A stretch of DNA of 61,586 nt from an uncultured Candidatus Melainabacteria bacterium (GCA_945910425.1 CAMDYM010000003.1:1-61586), one strand, 5' to 3'; numbered from the stretch's first letter, positions 27,572 to 35,889 are shown. Translations and numbers: made by a program. The notes: a model not told the origin generated them from the sequence alone.

Positions 27572-28975
27572 TTGAAAAAGAGTATTATTACATTGATTTT
27601 GGCAAGTTTTGTTTTAACAAACATTTCACCTATAGCAACATTTGCAATTGGCGATAAAAATAAAACCAAAGAACCAAAAAAAATTTCTATTTCAAAATCC
27701 CATAAATTAAGAGCAAAAAGTGATGCTTTTAAATATGAATATGTTAATTTAGACTGGTGGAATAACTTTAATGACAGCATTTTAACAGGTTATATAAATA
27801 AAGCAATTCAAAATAATTACGACCTGAAATCTGCAACAATTACAGTTGATGAATATTATCAAGCAGTAAAAATGCAATTTGCAGATCAATTACCGTCTGC
27901 AACTGTAGGTTTTGGACCCGGATTTTCAAAAATGCCTTATACATCAAGTTCTGATTGGGCTTTTTCTGCTCCGGCTTTTGCAAGTTATGAACTTGATTTA
28001 TTCTTAAAAAACAAAAATAAAACCGATGCAACAAAAAAACAATATGAAGCGTCATTACAAGATGAACGCGCGGCTTACATTTCTATCGCATCAGCTGTCG
28101 GTACAACTTATCTAAATATAGTTAAACTTGATAAAATGATTGAACTTCAAGAACAGATTGTTGCTGATAGAAAAACTATTTATGATTTGATGCTTTTAAG
28201 AAATAAAGAAGGTTTAACATCAACTTCTGATACTGTTAAAGCTAATAAATCTTATATTGCAGGTAATACGGATTTAACCGAATATAAAAAACAACGTTCA
28301 AAATTATTAAACCAATTAGCTGTTTTGATAGGTGAAAACCCTAACAATTCAGAACAATTAACAAGAACAAGCTATAATAATATTGATTTTTCGGGTGTAA
28401 TTCCTTCTGAAATTTCTTCAGAAGTTATTATGGGACGTCCTGACTATTTAAAAGCAGAAAAAATGGTTGAAAAAGCAGGAATAGATGTAAGAATTGCCAG
28501 AAAAGAATTTTTACCGACAATAAATATTTTAGGTATTGCAATGTTTTTAGCAAACGATTTCGGCAGCCTTTGGACAACCAAAAACATGCTTGCTGCAATT
28601 GGCGGAGGACTTAACTTGCCAATATTTACAGGCGGTAAAAGAGTAGCTAATTTAAAACTTAAAAAAGATGTTTACGAAAGAGTTTTAAATAATTATTACC
28701 AAACAAATTTAACTGCTATTCAGGAAGTTAACGACGCAATGGTATCAATAAAACTTGATGAACAAAAGTTAAGCGACACAAAAAAACAAGCAAAACTTGA
28801 GCGCGAAGATTTCGGTTACAGCACAAATAAGTATAACCAAGGTACAATTTCTAAACTTGATTTAATTCAAGTAAAAGAAAATGTATTATTTACAGATAAA
28901 ATGGTTGTTAACGATAAAGTAAACTGCCTTGTAAATTACATAGGACTTTACAAAGCAACAGGCAGTCAATTATAA
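27572..28975 (+). CDS. TolC/NodT-type outer-membrane efflux protein
   Basis: The 467-residue protein begins with a Sec signal peptide (KSIITLILASFVLTNISPIA). It has the two repeats of outer-membrane factors: long Ala/Gln/Lys-rich helices, WWNNFNDSILTGYINKAIQN near the start and a second set with GRPDYLKAEKMVEKAGIDVR and GLNLPIFTGGKRVANLK. No lipobox Cys is visible. The start is TTG at 27572, with AGAGGA nine bases upstream. It supplies the outer-membrane channel for the divergent EmrAB pump. A terminator follows. Confidence 0.9.
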   Translation: MKKSIITLILASFVLTNISPIATFAIGDKNKTKEPKKISISKSHKLRAKSDAFKYEYVNLDWWNNFNDSILTGYINKAIQNNYDLKSATITVDEYYQAVKMQFADQLPSATVGFGPGFSKMPYTSSSDWAFSAPAFASYELDLFLKNKNKTDATKKQYEASLQDERAAYISIASAVGTTYLNIVKLDKMIELQEQIVADRKTIYDLMLLRNKEGLTSTSDTVKANKSYIAGNTDLTEYKKQRSKLLNQLAVLIGENPNNSEQLTRTSYNNIDFSGVIPSEISSEVIMGRPDYLKAEKMVEKAGIDVRIARKEFLPTINILGIAMFLANDFGSLWTTKNMLAAIGGGLNLPIFTGGKRVANLKLKKDVYERVLNNYYQTNLTAIQEVNDAMVSIKLDEQKLSDTKKQAKLEREDFGYSTNKYNQGTISKLDLIQVKENVLFTDKMVVNDKVNCLVNYIGLYKATGSQL

Positions 28976-29032
28976 ACCTAAAAAACATACTAACTCAAAA
29001 TCTTAATCATATTTTTACTTACTAAGCCGATA

Positions 29033-29053
29033 TTTTTATATCGGTTTCTTTTT
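29033..29053 (+). terminator. Terminator after the TolC-type gene
   Basis: AAGCCGATAT and ATATCGGTTT pair with one G-T, followed by CTTTTT. Confidence 0.8.
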
Positions 29054-29085
29054 ACCTTTCAGTATAACAAAAAAATAGTGGAATC

Positions 29086-29179
29086 ATCCTGAACTGAATT
29101 CAGGATCTATCCATGCCAATAGTAACCCTAACGGGACAAATCGACATTGATAGATTCTGACATAGTAAATGTTTAGGAT
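29086..29179. repeat. Nested inverted-repeat element (MITE- or REP-like)
   Basis: The outer ends ATCCTGAAC and GTTTAGGAT are complementary with one mismatch. Inside are ATCCTGAA/TTCAGGAT and CAGGATCTATC/GATAGATTCTG. There is no coding sequence. The CCTGAACT...TTCA...ATCT core recurs at 44637-44660. Confidence 0.5.
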
Positions 29180-29207
29180 AACAATAGCTAAGCTGCCGAA
29201 CTACTAT

Positions 29208-29235
29208 TTGACTTTACCCCTTGAAATTATATAAT
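29208..29235 (+). promoter_or_regulatory. Strong promoter of hisS, apparently leaderless
   Basis: TTGACT (29208-29213), a 16-base spacer containing most of TTTACCCC (29213-29220), and TATAAT (29230-29235). The hisS ATG is only six bases downstream, so transcription should start at or next to the start codon. Confidence 0.7.
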
Positions 29236-29241
29236 TTTTTT

Positions 29242-30483
29242 ATGGCTGAGATTTTAAAAGTTTTAAAAGGAACAAAAGATATATTGCCGCAAGATATTGA
29301 TATGTGGCACTTTGTAGAAAAAAAAGCTGATGAAGTTTTTTCTCAATACGGATTCAAAGAAATAAGAACACCGATTATTGAAGTAACAGAACTTTTTTCA
29401 CGCGGTGTCGGCGATACAACTGATATCGTTAACAAAGAAATGTACACCTTTGAAAAAAGCGACCGTTCAATAACACTTCGTCCTGAAAACACAGCAGGTG
29501 TCGTACGTTCTTATATCGAAAACGGTATGTCAAGATTATCAGCACCCGTAAAACTTTGGTATCACGGTCCGATGTTTCGTTATGAAAGACCTCAAGCCGG
29601 CAGACAAAGACAATTCCACCAGGTTGGTGTTGAAATGTTCGGTATTAAACAACCGACAGCTGATGCTGAGGTTATTTTAACAGCGGTAAACTTTTTGAAA
29701 AGTTTAGGACTTAACGATTTGGAAGTTGAAATAAATTCGCTCGGATGCCCAAAATGTCGTGAAGAATTTAAAACTAAATTAAAGTCAGTTTTAAAACCTT
29801 ATTTAAATGAGCTTTGCGAAGATTGTCAAAACAGATATGAAAAAAATCCTCTAAGATTACTTGATTGTAAAGTAGTTTCTTGTCAGGAAATTTTTGAAAG
29901 ACCTGAAATTCAAGAGGTCATTCATTCTGATTTTATATGTGATGAATGCGCTGAACATTATACAGAATTAAAATTATACCTTGACAGAATGGATGTAAAG
30001 TATGTTGAAAACAAACTTCTTGTAAGAGGTTTAGACTATTACAACAGAACAGTTTTTGAAATAAAATCAAACAATTTAGGTTCTCAAAATGCGGTAGCAG
30101 GCGGAGGAAGATACGACAGTTTAGTAAATCAACTTGGCGGAGAACCTACTCCTGCAATAGGTTTTGCTATGGGTATGGAGCGATTAATTTCTCTTTTACC
30201 TAAAAAAGAACCTAAAAAATTGGACGGTTATATTGTTTCTAACTTTACAACTGATGCGTTTATTTTTGCAGAAGAATTAAGACATCACGGTTTAAGAGTT
30301 GAAATTGATTTAACTAATAAAAAGTTCACAAAACAACTTGAAAAAGCTTCAAAAGTTGCAAAATATGCATTTATCTTAGGTGAAGATGAAATCCTTAAAC
30401 ATCAGATTTCTATTAAAAACCTTGAAAAAGGAACTCAAATTACCGTTGATAGAGCAAATTGCATTAAAATGCTTGATTTATAA
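29242..30483 (+). CDS. hisS: Histidyl-tRNA synthetase
   Basis: The protein (413 residues from the ATG at 29242) starts MAEILKVLKGTKDILP, the typical HisRS opening. It contains class II motif 2 (WYHGPMFRYERPQAGRQRQF), the HisA motif LLVRGLDYYNRTVFE, the GGGRYD motif and motif 3 GFAMGMERLI. It charges tRNA-His. A TTG at 29221 is in frame, but it lies within the promoter. Its 3' end overlaps the LicD remnant on the other strand. Confidence 0.96.
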   Translation: MAEILKVLKGTKDILPQDIDMWHFVEKKADEVFSQYGFKEIRTPIIEVTELFSRGVGDTTDIVNKEMYTFEKSDRSITLRPENTAGVVRSYIENGMSRLSAPVKLWYHGPMFRYERPQAGRQRQFHQVGVEMFGIKQPTADAEVILTAVNFLKSLGLNDLEVEINSLGCPKCREEFKTKLKSVLKPYLNELCEDCQNRYEKNPLRLLDCKVVSCQEIFERPEIQEVIHSDFICDECAEHYTELKLYLDRMDVKYVENKLLVRGLDYYNRTVFEIKSNNLGSQNAVAGGGRYDSLVNQLGGEPTPAIGFAMGMERLISLLPKKEPKKLDGYIVSNFTTDAFIFAEELRHHGLRVEIDLTNKKFTKQLEKASKVAKYAFILGEDEILKHQISIKNLEKGTQITVDRANCIKMLDL

Positions 30484-30775
30484 ATTCATCTAACAATTTT
30501 TCTTCATTTTCTTTTGATTTGTTATAAGTATGTTTTGGAAAACAGTCATTTGGTAATTTCATATATTTACCAAAAATAGTAGTTAAATGACTATCAAAAT
30601 CTTTAACACAAGAGAAATTTAACCCTTCAAAATTTATTTGTTTTAAAGGAAAAATTGTTTCGTAATCAAAAACTAAATTTTTATGCAAATGCGGATAATC
30701 AATTGATGCAAACAATGCAGGTTTTAAAGTTTTATCGACGATTTTACCTTTTAAAATCTTTTTATCACGAATTTT
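30464..30775 (-). pseudogene. C-terminal remnant of a LicD-family gene
   Basis: The minus strand reads FDYETIFPLKQINFEGLNFS and then GKYMKLPNDCFP, the C-terminal signature of LicD/FKTN-like phosphocholine or sugar-phosphate transferases. Upstream the frame runs into the end of the HTH gene and stops at a TAA near 30829, so the catalytic N-terminal domain is missing. The 3' end also overlaps hisS by 20 bases. I read it as the remains of a surface-glycan gene, cut when the neighbouring HTH gene or a deletion joined here. Confidence 0.65.
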
Positions 30776-31098
30776 TATAAATTTTCTTTCAATGTTTTTA
30801 TAACTTTCAAGTACAGATTTATTTCTTTATCAGTAGATGAATAAATTAATTTCAGTAATTCTTTTTTATTATTGTTTTCAATTTTATTTAAGCTAAAACC
30901 AAATTCTGAAATATCAATATTCAAAACTTCCAGTATATTTAAAAAATTACCAAACCCCGGTAAATATTTACCTGCTTCAATTCTGCCGATATGCTTATCA
31001 GATAAACCTACCTTTTCAGCGAGTTCAGCTTGTGATAAATTCGATTTCTTTCGAAATTGTTTTATTTTTTCTCCAATAAATTTTTTATCATTATACAT
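30775..31098 (-). CDS. XRE-family HTH regulator
   Basis: The 107-residue protein has an N-terminal helix-turn-helix (IGEKIKQFRKKSNLSQAELA then EKVGLSDKHIGRIEAGKYLP) and a helical C-terminal half. Two others of nearly the same size and plan lie at 35890-36213 and 46814-47140. It lies between the LicD tail and the GT2 head, so it may be a newcomer in a decayed glycan locus. Its target is unknown. Confidence 0.85.
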   Translation of the reverse strand: MYNDKKFIGEKIKQFRKKSNLSQAELAEKVGLSDKHIGRIEAGKYLPGFGNFLNILEVLNIDISEFGFSLNKIENNNKKELLKLIYSSTDKEINLYLKVIKTLKENL

Positions 31099-31267
31099 AT
31101 CTGTACCCTTTACTGAAATTAGTACAATTATGTTGACTTTTAAACTTCGTTTCTATAACATTATTATTAATTTGTGATAAAAACATAACCTAATAAAATT
31201 TAAATTGCCGACTTGGCTAATTGTTTAGGATATTCAAATAAACTATAAAAAATAAAAAGGAATATAA

Positions 31268-31372
31268 ATGAAAGTTAGTATAATAGTACCTGTATATAAT
31301 GTAGAAAAGTATTTAAGAAGATGTTTAGATTCACTTATTTCTAATATAATAAGATTTTCCAAAAATGTTTAA
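31268..31372 (+). pseudogene. Truncated family 2 glycosyltransferase (N-terminus only)
   Basis: AAAGGAA then ATG starts MKVSIIVPVYNVEKYLRRCL DSLI, the opening of GT-A glycosyltransferases. After DSLI the sequence changes to SNIIRFSKNV and stops: 34 residues against about 300 for a real enzyme. The start signals are intact but the DXD motif and the rest are absent. In the 346-base gap 31099-31444 nothing else is coding; it also holds the promoter at 31381-31409. Confidence 0.75.
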
Positions 31373-31380
31373 AACAATAC

Positions 31381-31409
31381 TTGATTTTTAACTGTTTATA
31401 CGTTATAAT
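31381..31409 (+). promoter_or_regulatory. Sigma70-type promoter for the 63-residue gene
   Basis: TTGATT (31381-31386), 17 bases, TATAAT (31404-31409), 35 bases before the ATG at 31445. Confidence 0.7.
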
Positions 31410-31444
31410 AGCTTACTGTAACCGATACTTTAAGGGGTAAATTT

Positions 31445-31636
31445 ATGGTAGAAAAAATCACTATTCGTTCAGACAGAGCAACAGATTACAAATTTATGTA
31501 CAAAGGAGAAGAAGTTGTTCTTGGCGCAGGAAAAATTATTGGTATAGCTGATGGGTTAGAACACGTTGTTCTTCCGACTTGTGCTATGAAAATTATGAAT
31601 AATTTAATTGTTATTAAAGACGATGTAAAAAAATAA
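31445..31636 (+). CDS. Small protein of unknown function (63 residues)
   Basis: The protein has predicted beta-strands (KITIRSDRATDYKFMYKGEE) with a Gly-containing middle and a basic tail. It has one Cys, no signal peptide and no membrane span. It has a good promoter, AAGGGG Shine-Dalgarno and its own terminator, so it is very likely expressed. No family is recognised. It is the last gene before the proposed origin. Confidence 0.7.
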   Translation: MVEKITIRSDRATDYKFMYKGEEVVLGAGKIIGIADGLEHVVLPTCAMKIMNNLIVIKDDVKK

Positions 31637-31673
31637 AATATTTAACATAAAACATAATAAAAGCAATTATATG

Positions 31674-31702
31674 AGATCGAAAATTAATATTTTCGGTCTT
31701 TT
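31674..31702 (+). terminator. Terminator after the 63-residue gene
   Basis: AGATCGAAAAT and ATTTTCGGTCT form an 11-bp stem with one G-T, followed by TTTTC. Confidence 0.85.
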
Positions 31703-31705
31703 CAT

Positions 31706-32020
31706 TTTTAATAAAATTATCAGTAACAAACTTATCGACTTATCAATTTATTGACTTTTATTAATATATAACAATATAAATATATAAATAAATTATATTA
31801 ATATTAATCATGATAGTAGTGTCAAAATATTTGTAGAAAACTCTCAAAACTATGATTATTATTTAATAACAAATTGTTTAAATTTTGTAGAAAACTTTTT
31901 ATAAATTCTATAAAAAATGTTTAAAACTTATAATAATATCAATATTAAAATAAATAATGTAGAAAACTAAAACTTTTCTACAAAAAATTAACAATCTTTT
32001 CTACAATTTATAGTATAATA
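31706..32020. other. oriC: Candidate chromosomal replication origin (oriC)
   Basis: This very AT-rich gap has five copies of TTTTCTACA: inverted at 31832-31840, 31886-31894 and 31958-31966, direct at 31974-31982 and 31997-32005. The three inverted copies extend to TGTAGAAAACT. The box differs by one base from TTTTCCACA, the cyanobacterial DnaA box. The left part (31740-31820) is nearly pure A/T, like an unwinding element. dnaN lies 2.6 kb downstream, and base skew on the plus strand changes here. The gap (31637-32052) contains no credible gene. The origin call is an inference; a multi-site operator is the alternative. Confidence 0.5.
31729..31758. repeat. Dispersed GATAAG-type repeat, copy 2
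   Basis: The minus strand reads AAGTCAATAAATTGATAAGT then CGATAAGTTTG. TTGATAAG-CGATAAGTT matches 35751-35768 with one change. It lies at the left edge of the proposed origin. Confidence 0.4.
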
Positions 32021-32052
32021 ATCCTGTTAAAATTATAGGAGAATTTATATAA

Positions 32053-33774
32053 ATGGAATTAAGTCAGAAATTTATAAATATTGTAGAGAATATAAAAAAC
32101 TTTTGCAAAAAACATTCTGAAGGTTTGACTATACTTGGACTTGCGGTAGTATTTTATTTTATATTTTTTCACGGAATTGGAACATATTCACTGATGGATG
32201 TTGATGAAACAAGATATGTTTCAATGTCAAGAGATATGTTTTTGTCAAAAGATTTTATGACTTTATATTTAAACGGTGAATATTTCTTTGAAAAACCTCC
32301 GTTATATTTTTGGCAGGAATGTTTGTCATTTTTTATATTTGGCGGAAAGATTAATGAATTTACCGCAAGATTTCCTGTTGCGTTACTCGGATTTTTGTTT
32401 TCTTTTATTGTTTATTTTACGTCAAGAAAAAGAATTAACAGAAGATTTGGGGTATTTACGTCTTTAATTTTAGCAACATCTTTAGAATTTATAATGCTTG
32501 CAAGATATGCAATACTTGATATTGTTTTAACATTTTATATAGGTTTGGCATTGATTTGCTATTTTCAGGTATATTTTTGTCAGGAACATCATAAAAAATA
32601 TTACTGGTGGGCATTTTATGCTTTCTCAGGGCTTGCGGTTATGGCAAAAGGTATTCCGGGATTTGTAATTCCGTTTGGTACCGTATTTTTTACTTCTATT
32701 ATGGCTAAGAGATTTAAAGAAATTTTTAAACCTGTTTTTATGCTGCCCGGGATAATTTTATTTTCTTTAATAGTTTTGCCGTGGCATATTATAATGTTAA
32801 AAATTCATAATCCGTTATTTTTTAACGAATATATAATGAAACATCATATTCATAGATTTTTCCATGTTGCAAATGATGATATAGGAAGAAAACAACCGTT
32901 TTATTATTATTTTCTTGTTGTTTTATGGGGATTTATTCCTTGGGTATTTTCAATGATTGGAGTGTTTATTGATAAATTGAAAAACTTAGAAAAACAGCAT
33001 TATATTGAAAAGATTAAAAACTTTGATTTTTATTCACTTGATAATGTACATAAACAACTTGCTCTTTGCTGGGTTTGCGCTGCGTGGATAATGTTGTTTT
33101 TCTCATCTTCAAGTACAAAACTTGTAACATATATTCTTCCGATTTATTATCCGCTGTCGCTTATTGTCGGGTTAATGTGGATAGATTATGTTGATAGGAA
33201 AAAGCATGAAAAACCTATAAATTTATCAGTTCAAATTTTTGGATGGTTTTGTGTAATTTTTGGTTTTGCTGCAATGTTTACTCCGTTATATTTGCCTGTT
33301 CAATTAGAAGACGATATAGCCGAGATGAGATGGTTTGCTTTAATATGTGTTTTAATTCTCGGTATTGGAACATTGTTATTTGTAAAATATAAAAAATATA
33401 TGGGAGTTTTTGTATTTTATGTTTTATTTATGACAGTTGTTTCAGCGTTTATAACAGAAGAACTTTACGAAGTTGATTACAGATTCGGTCAGGCTGATTT
33501 GGTAGAATTTGCAACTTATGCTAAAAATAAAGACTATACGATTTCAACAGTAGGATTAAACAGAAAATATTCACTTCTTTATTATAACGATGAAAAAGTT
33601 GATTTTGGTAAAGATTTGACAAAAAATCCAAAATTAATAAAAGATGTAAATGCAGATTTAAAAAAGAAAAATAACGTTGTTATTATAAAAAATAAAGAAA
33701 TGGATTTAATAAATAAACTGGATTATGAGGTTGTGAAAGCCGGCAGACGATACACAATGATAAAGGGGAAATAA
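32053..33774 (+). CDS. ArnT/PMT-family membrane glycosyltransferase
   Basis: The 573-residue protein has about 11-12 hydrophobic spans. The first periplasmic loop has MDVDETRYVSMSRDMFLS, the catalytic Asp/Glu region of ArnT-like lipid A transferases, followed by LNGEYFFEKPPLYFW. It would move a sugar from a lipid carrier to lipid A or another envelope acceptor at the periplasmic face. Whether the sugar is 4-amino-4-deoxyarabinose cannot be told: no arn sugar genes are nearby. It follows the proposed origin and starts after AGGAG. Confidence 0.85.
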   Translation: MELSQKFINIVENIKNFCKKHSEGLTILGLAVVFYFIFFHGIGTYSLMDVDETRYVSMSRDMFLSKDFMTLYLNGEYFFEKPPLYFWQECLSFFIFGGKINEFTARFPVALLGFLFSFIVYFTSRKRINRRFGVFTSLILATSLEFIMLARYAILDIVLTFYIGLALICYFQVYFCQEHHKKYYWWAFYAFSGLAVMAKGIPGFVIPFGTVFFTSIMAKRFKEIFKPVFMLPGIILFSLIVLPWHIIMLKIHNPLFFNEYIMKHHIHRFFHVANDDIGRKQPFYYYFLVVLWGFIPWVFSMIGVFIDKLKNLEKQHYIEKIKNFDFYSLDNVHKQLALCWVCAAWIMLFFSSSSTKLVTYILPIYYPLSLIVGLMWIDYVDRKKHEKPINLSVQIFGWFCVIFGFAAMFTPLYLPVQLEDDIAEMRWFALICVLILGIGTLLFVKYKKYMGVFVFYVLFMTVVSAFITEELYEVDYRFGQADLVEFATYAKNKDYTISTVGLNRKYSLLYYNDEKVDFGKDLTKNPKLIKDVNADLKKKNNVVIIKNKEMDLINKLDYEVVKAGRRYTMIKGK

Positions 33775-33929
33775 CAAAAACTAAATTATTAAGAAATGTA
33801 AAAACAGATTTTAAAATGGCTAAAACCCGGTTATAATGCCAGATATGATATAATATGATAGGTGAGGTGCGCTAAAGTCTTTAAAAAAGTTGCCGTAAGC
33901 ACATATACAAAGCATGTGAATGAGACATA

Positions 33930-34504
33930 ATGTCAGAAAAGATTAATTTTGGTCAGGCTTCCGGAATAAATCTAAGCGGTTTAAAAGGCGGTTTGAAGCG
34001 TGAAAATCTTAAATCAGATGAAATGAAATCTATCTTTGATAAGGTAGATACTGATAAAATGGCATTTTAGACGATAATGAAGTAAATCAATTTGCACAGA
34101 ATATTGATAATAAAAAACAAAATAATTTTCTTGATAAAGACGAGGCAAAGGATTTTATAACAAATTTTGGTTTAACTTTTGGTATTGGTCGATATGTTAA
34201 ATCTTTGACAAGTTTAAATAATTTAGGAAAAGCAGGAATTGAAATAACAGGAAAAACTGTTGTTGGTTCAGGAAAAGATTTAATAACAAAAGGTCAGGTT
34301 TCTATTGAAGGTGTATTATTCAACGTTGTTTATTCTTCTGCCGGTAAATTAGTATCATTAAAACCTGTATTATCAAAAGTGGGTATAAACGGTAATACTG
34401 CTACTGTAGTAAATCAAACTGCAATGAATACTGCAAAAACAGAGCTTAAAGATAGTATAGGTGTAAATACATCAGAAACAGTAGAAGTTGATGCTGACAG
34501 TTAA
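33930..34504 (+). pseudogene. EF-hand protein interrupted by a frameshift
   Basis: The first frame begins MSEKINFGQASGINLSGLKG and stops at TAG 34068-34070 after 46 residues. Moving one frame at AAAAT (34056-34060) gives a perfect calcium loop (DTDKNGILDDNE) and continues as EVNQFAQNIDNK, a second weaker EF-like loop (NFLDKDEAKDF), Gly/Val/Ser-rich sequence and a stop at 34504. Restoring one A makes about 191 residues. No signal peptide is visible. The INFGQ start resembles other lineage proteins here. A sequencing error, recent mutation or slippage are all possible. Confidence 0.7.
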
Positions 34505-34604
34505 ATATTTTCACATTAAGTTTTATGTCTAAGACCCTTGTAATTATTTCCTTTTATAAGCTTTTATTCTATACTTTTAGTAAAAGAATTAAGGAGTAAA
34601 GGGT

Positions 34605-35726
34605 ATGAAGTTCATAATTAGAAAAGAAGATTTATTTAACGGAATTAAGATTGTTGAACGTGCAACTTCTCAAAAAGCTGTTCAACCGGTTTTATATAAC
34701 ATTTTAATTGAAGCTTTAGAAAATAATACAGTACGATTAACTGCAACTGATTTGGTTTTAACTGTTGTTACAACTGTTGAAGCTCAAGTGGACGAGGTCG
34801 GTAAAATTACATTACCTGCTAAAAAACTTAACGAAATTGTTTCTAAATTAGGTAACGAACTTGTTACTTTTGAACTTGAACCAAACGGTACAAGTGTTAA
34901 TATTACTTGTAAAAAATCAAAATTTGATATTATAGGTATTTCAGCTTCTGAATTTCCGCCTGAAGTTTCTAATTATGAAATTGATGAAACAAAATGTTTT
35001 GATGTTGAATTAAAACCTTTCTTAAAAGCTATTAAACAAGCAGGTTTTGCTGCTGCTAATTATGAAGTAAGCAATCTTTTATCAGGTATTGTTTGTGATT
35101 TTTCTAACGGAGTCTTAGAAATTGCATCAACTGACGGTAACAGACTTGCAAGGGTTAGAGAAAAACTTACTAATGATATAGCTGAACAAATTCAACTTAT
35201 TATTCCGTCAAGAACTTTGAATGAATTTATGAAAATGGGCGGATTTATTGATGATGAAACAATCAAAATCTGCAAAGATAAATCTACAATCGTTCTAAAA
35301 ACAGAAAAAACTTTAACAATATCAAGACTTTTGGAAGGTCAATTCCCTAAATACAATCAGTTAATCCCGTCAGAAAGTCCAAAACAGGCAATAGTTAATG
35401 TTTCACAACTTATTTCAGCATTAGAAAGAGTTTCTGTAATGGTTAATGATAAAACAAGTATTGTTAAGATGTTGTTTGCCGATAATGAATTAACCTTGTC
35501 TGCTGATACTCCTGATTCAGGTAAATCAGAAGATAAGATTGATATTCAATACACAGCAGAAGAACTTTTGATTGCATTTAACTACAAATTTGTACTTGAC
35601 GCACTAAGAATTATCGAAAGTGATGAAGTTATAATCGGACTGAATGCAAGTTTATCAGCAACCGTTCTAAAACCAAACAGTGAAGATGATTTTATTTGCT
35701 TGATTATGCCTGTACAAATTAGATAG
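34605..35726 (+). CDS. dnaN: DNA polymerase III beta subunit (sliding clamp)
   Basis: DnaN forms the ring clamp that tethers the replicative polymerase. The 373-residue protein starts MKFIIRKEDLFNGIKIVERA and has the three clamp repeats, with TDLVLTVVTTVEAQV, ASTDGNRLARVREKL and a family-type end CLIMPVQIR that forms the partner-binding pocket edge. The start has AAGGAG. dnaA and recF are not adjacent. In some cyanobacteria the origin lies next to dnaN, which gives weight to the box cluster at 31.8-32.0 kb. Confidence 0.97.
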   Translation: MKFIIRKEDLFNGIKIVERATSQKAVQPVLYNILIEALENNTVRLTATDLVLTVVTTVEAQVDEVGKITLPAKKLNEIVSKLGNELVTFELEPNGTSVNITCKKSKFDIIGISASEFPPEVSNYEIDETKCFDVELKPFLKAIKQAGFAAANYEVSNLLSGIVCDFSNGVLEIASTDGNRLARVREKLTNDIAEQIQLIIPSRTLNEFMKMGGFIDDETIKICKDKSTIVLKTEKTLTISRLLEGQFPKYNQLIPSESPKQAIVNVSQLISALERVSVMVNDKTSIVKMLFADNELTLSADTPDSGKSEDKIDIQYTAEELLIAFNYKFVLDALRIIESDEVIIGLNASLSATVLKPNSEDDFICLIMPVQIR

Positions 35727-35729
35727 TAT

Positions 35730-35770
35730 AAAGTCGATAAATCTATGAGTTGATAAGACGATAAGTTCTT
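35730..35770. repeat. Dispersed GATAAG-type repeat, copy 3
   Basis: AAAGTCGATAAATCTATGAG then TTGATAAGACGATAAGTTC follows the dnaN stop directly. Related copies are at 31729-31758 and 21221-21249, both on the minus strand. Confidence 0.4.
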
Positions 35771-35889
35771 TAATGTTCTATAGTCCCTCCTTATTTAATT
35801 TTACGTATTAAAAGCGTGAAAGTCAATATAAAAACATTTTTAAGTTTATTAAAAAGTTTAAAATACTTCTGTAATATAAAAGAGGTATT

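Noticed and set aside
29300-31306. Extra TGTAGAAAA matches in hisS and in the GT2 remnant
   Set aside because: They encode VEK in frame and stand alone, so they are not counted as origin boxes.
31832-32005. CRISPR array or integron-like repeats
   Set aside because: The repeats are only 9-11 bases, in both orientations with irregular spacing; that fits protein-binding boxes, not CRISPR.
33780-33929. Possible riboswitch or structured RNA before the EF-hand gene
   Set aside because: Only a weak CACAT/ATGTG hairpin is visible, and no known riboswitch signature was found.
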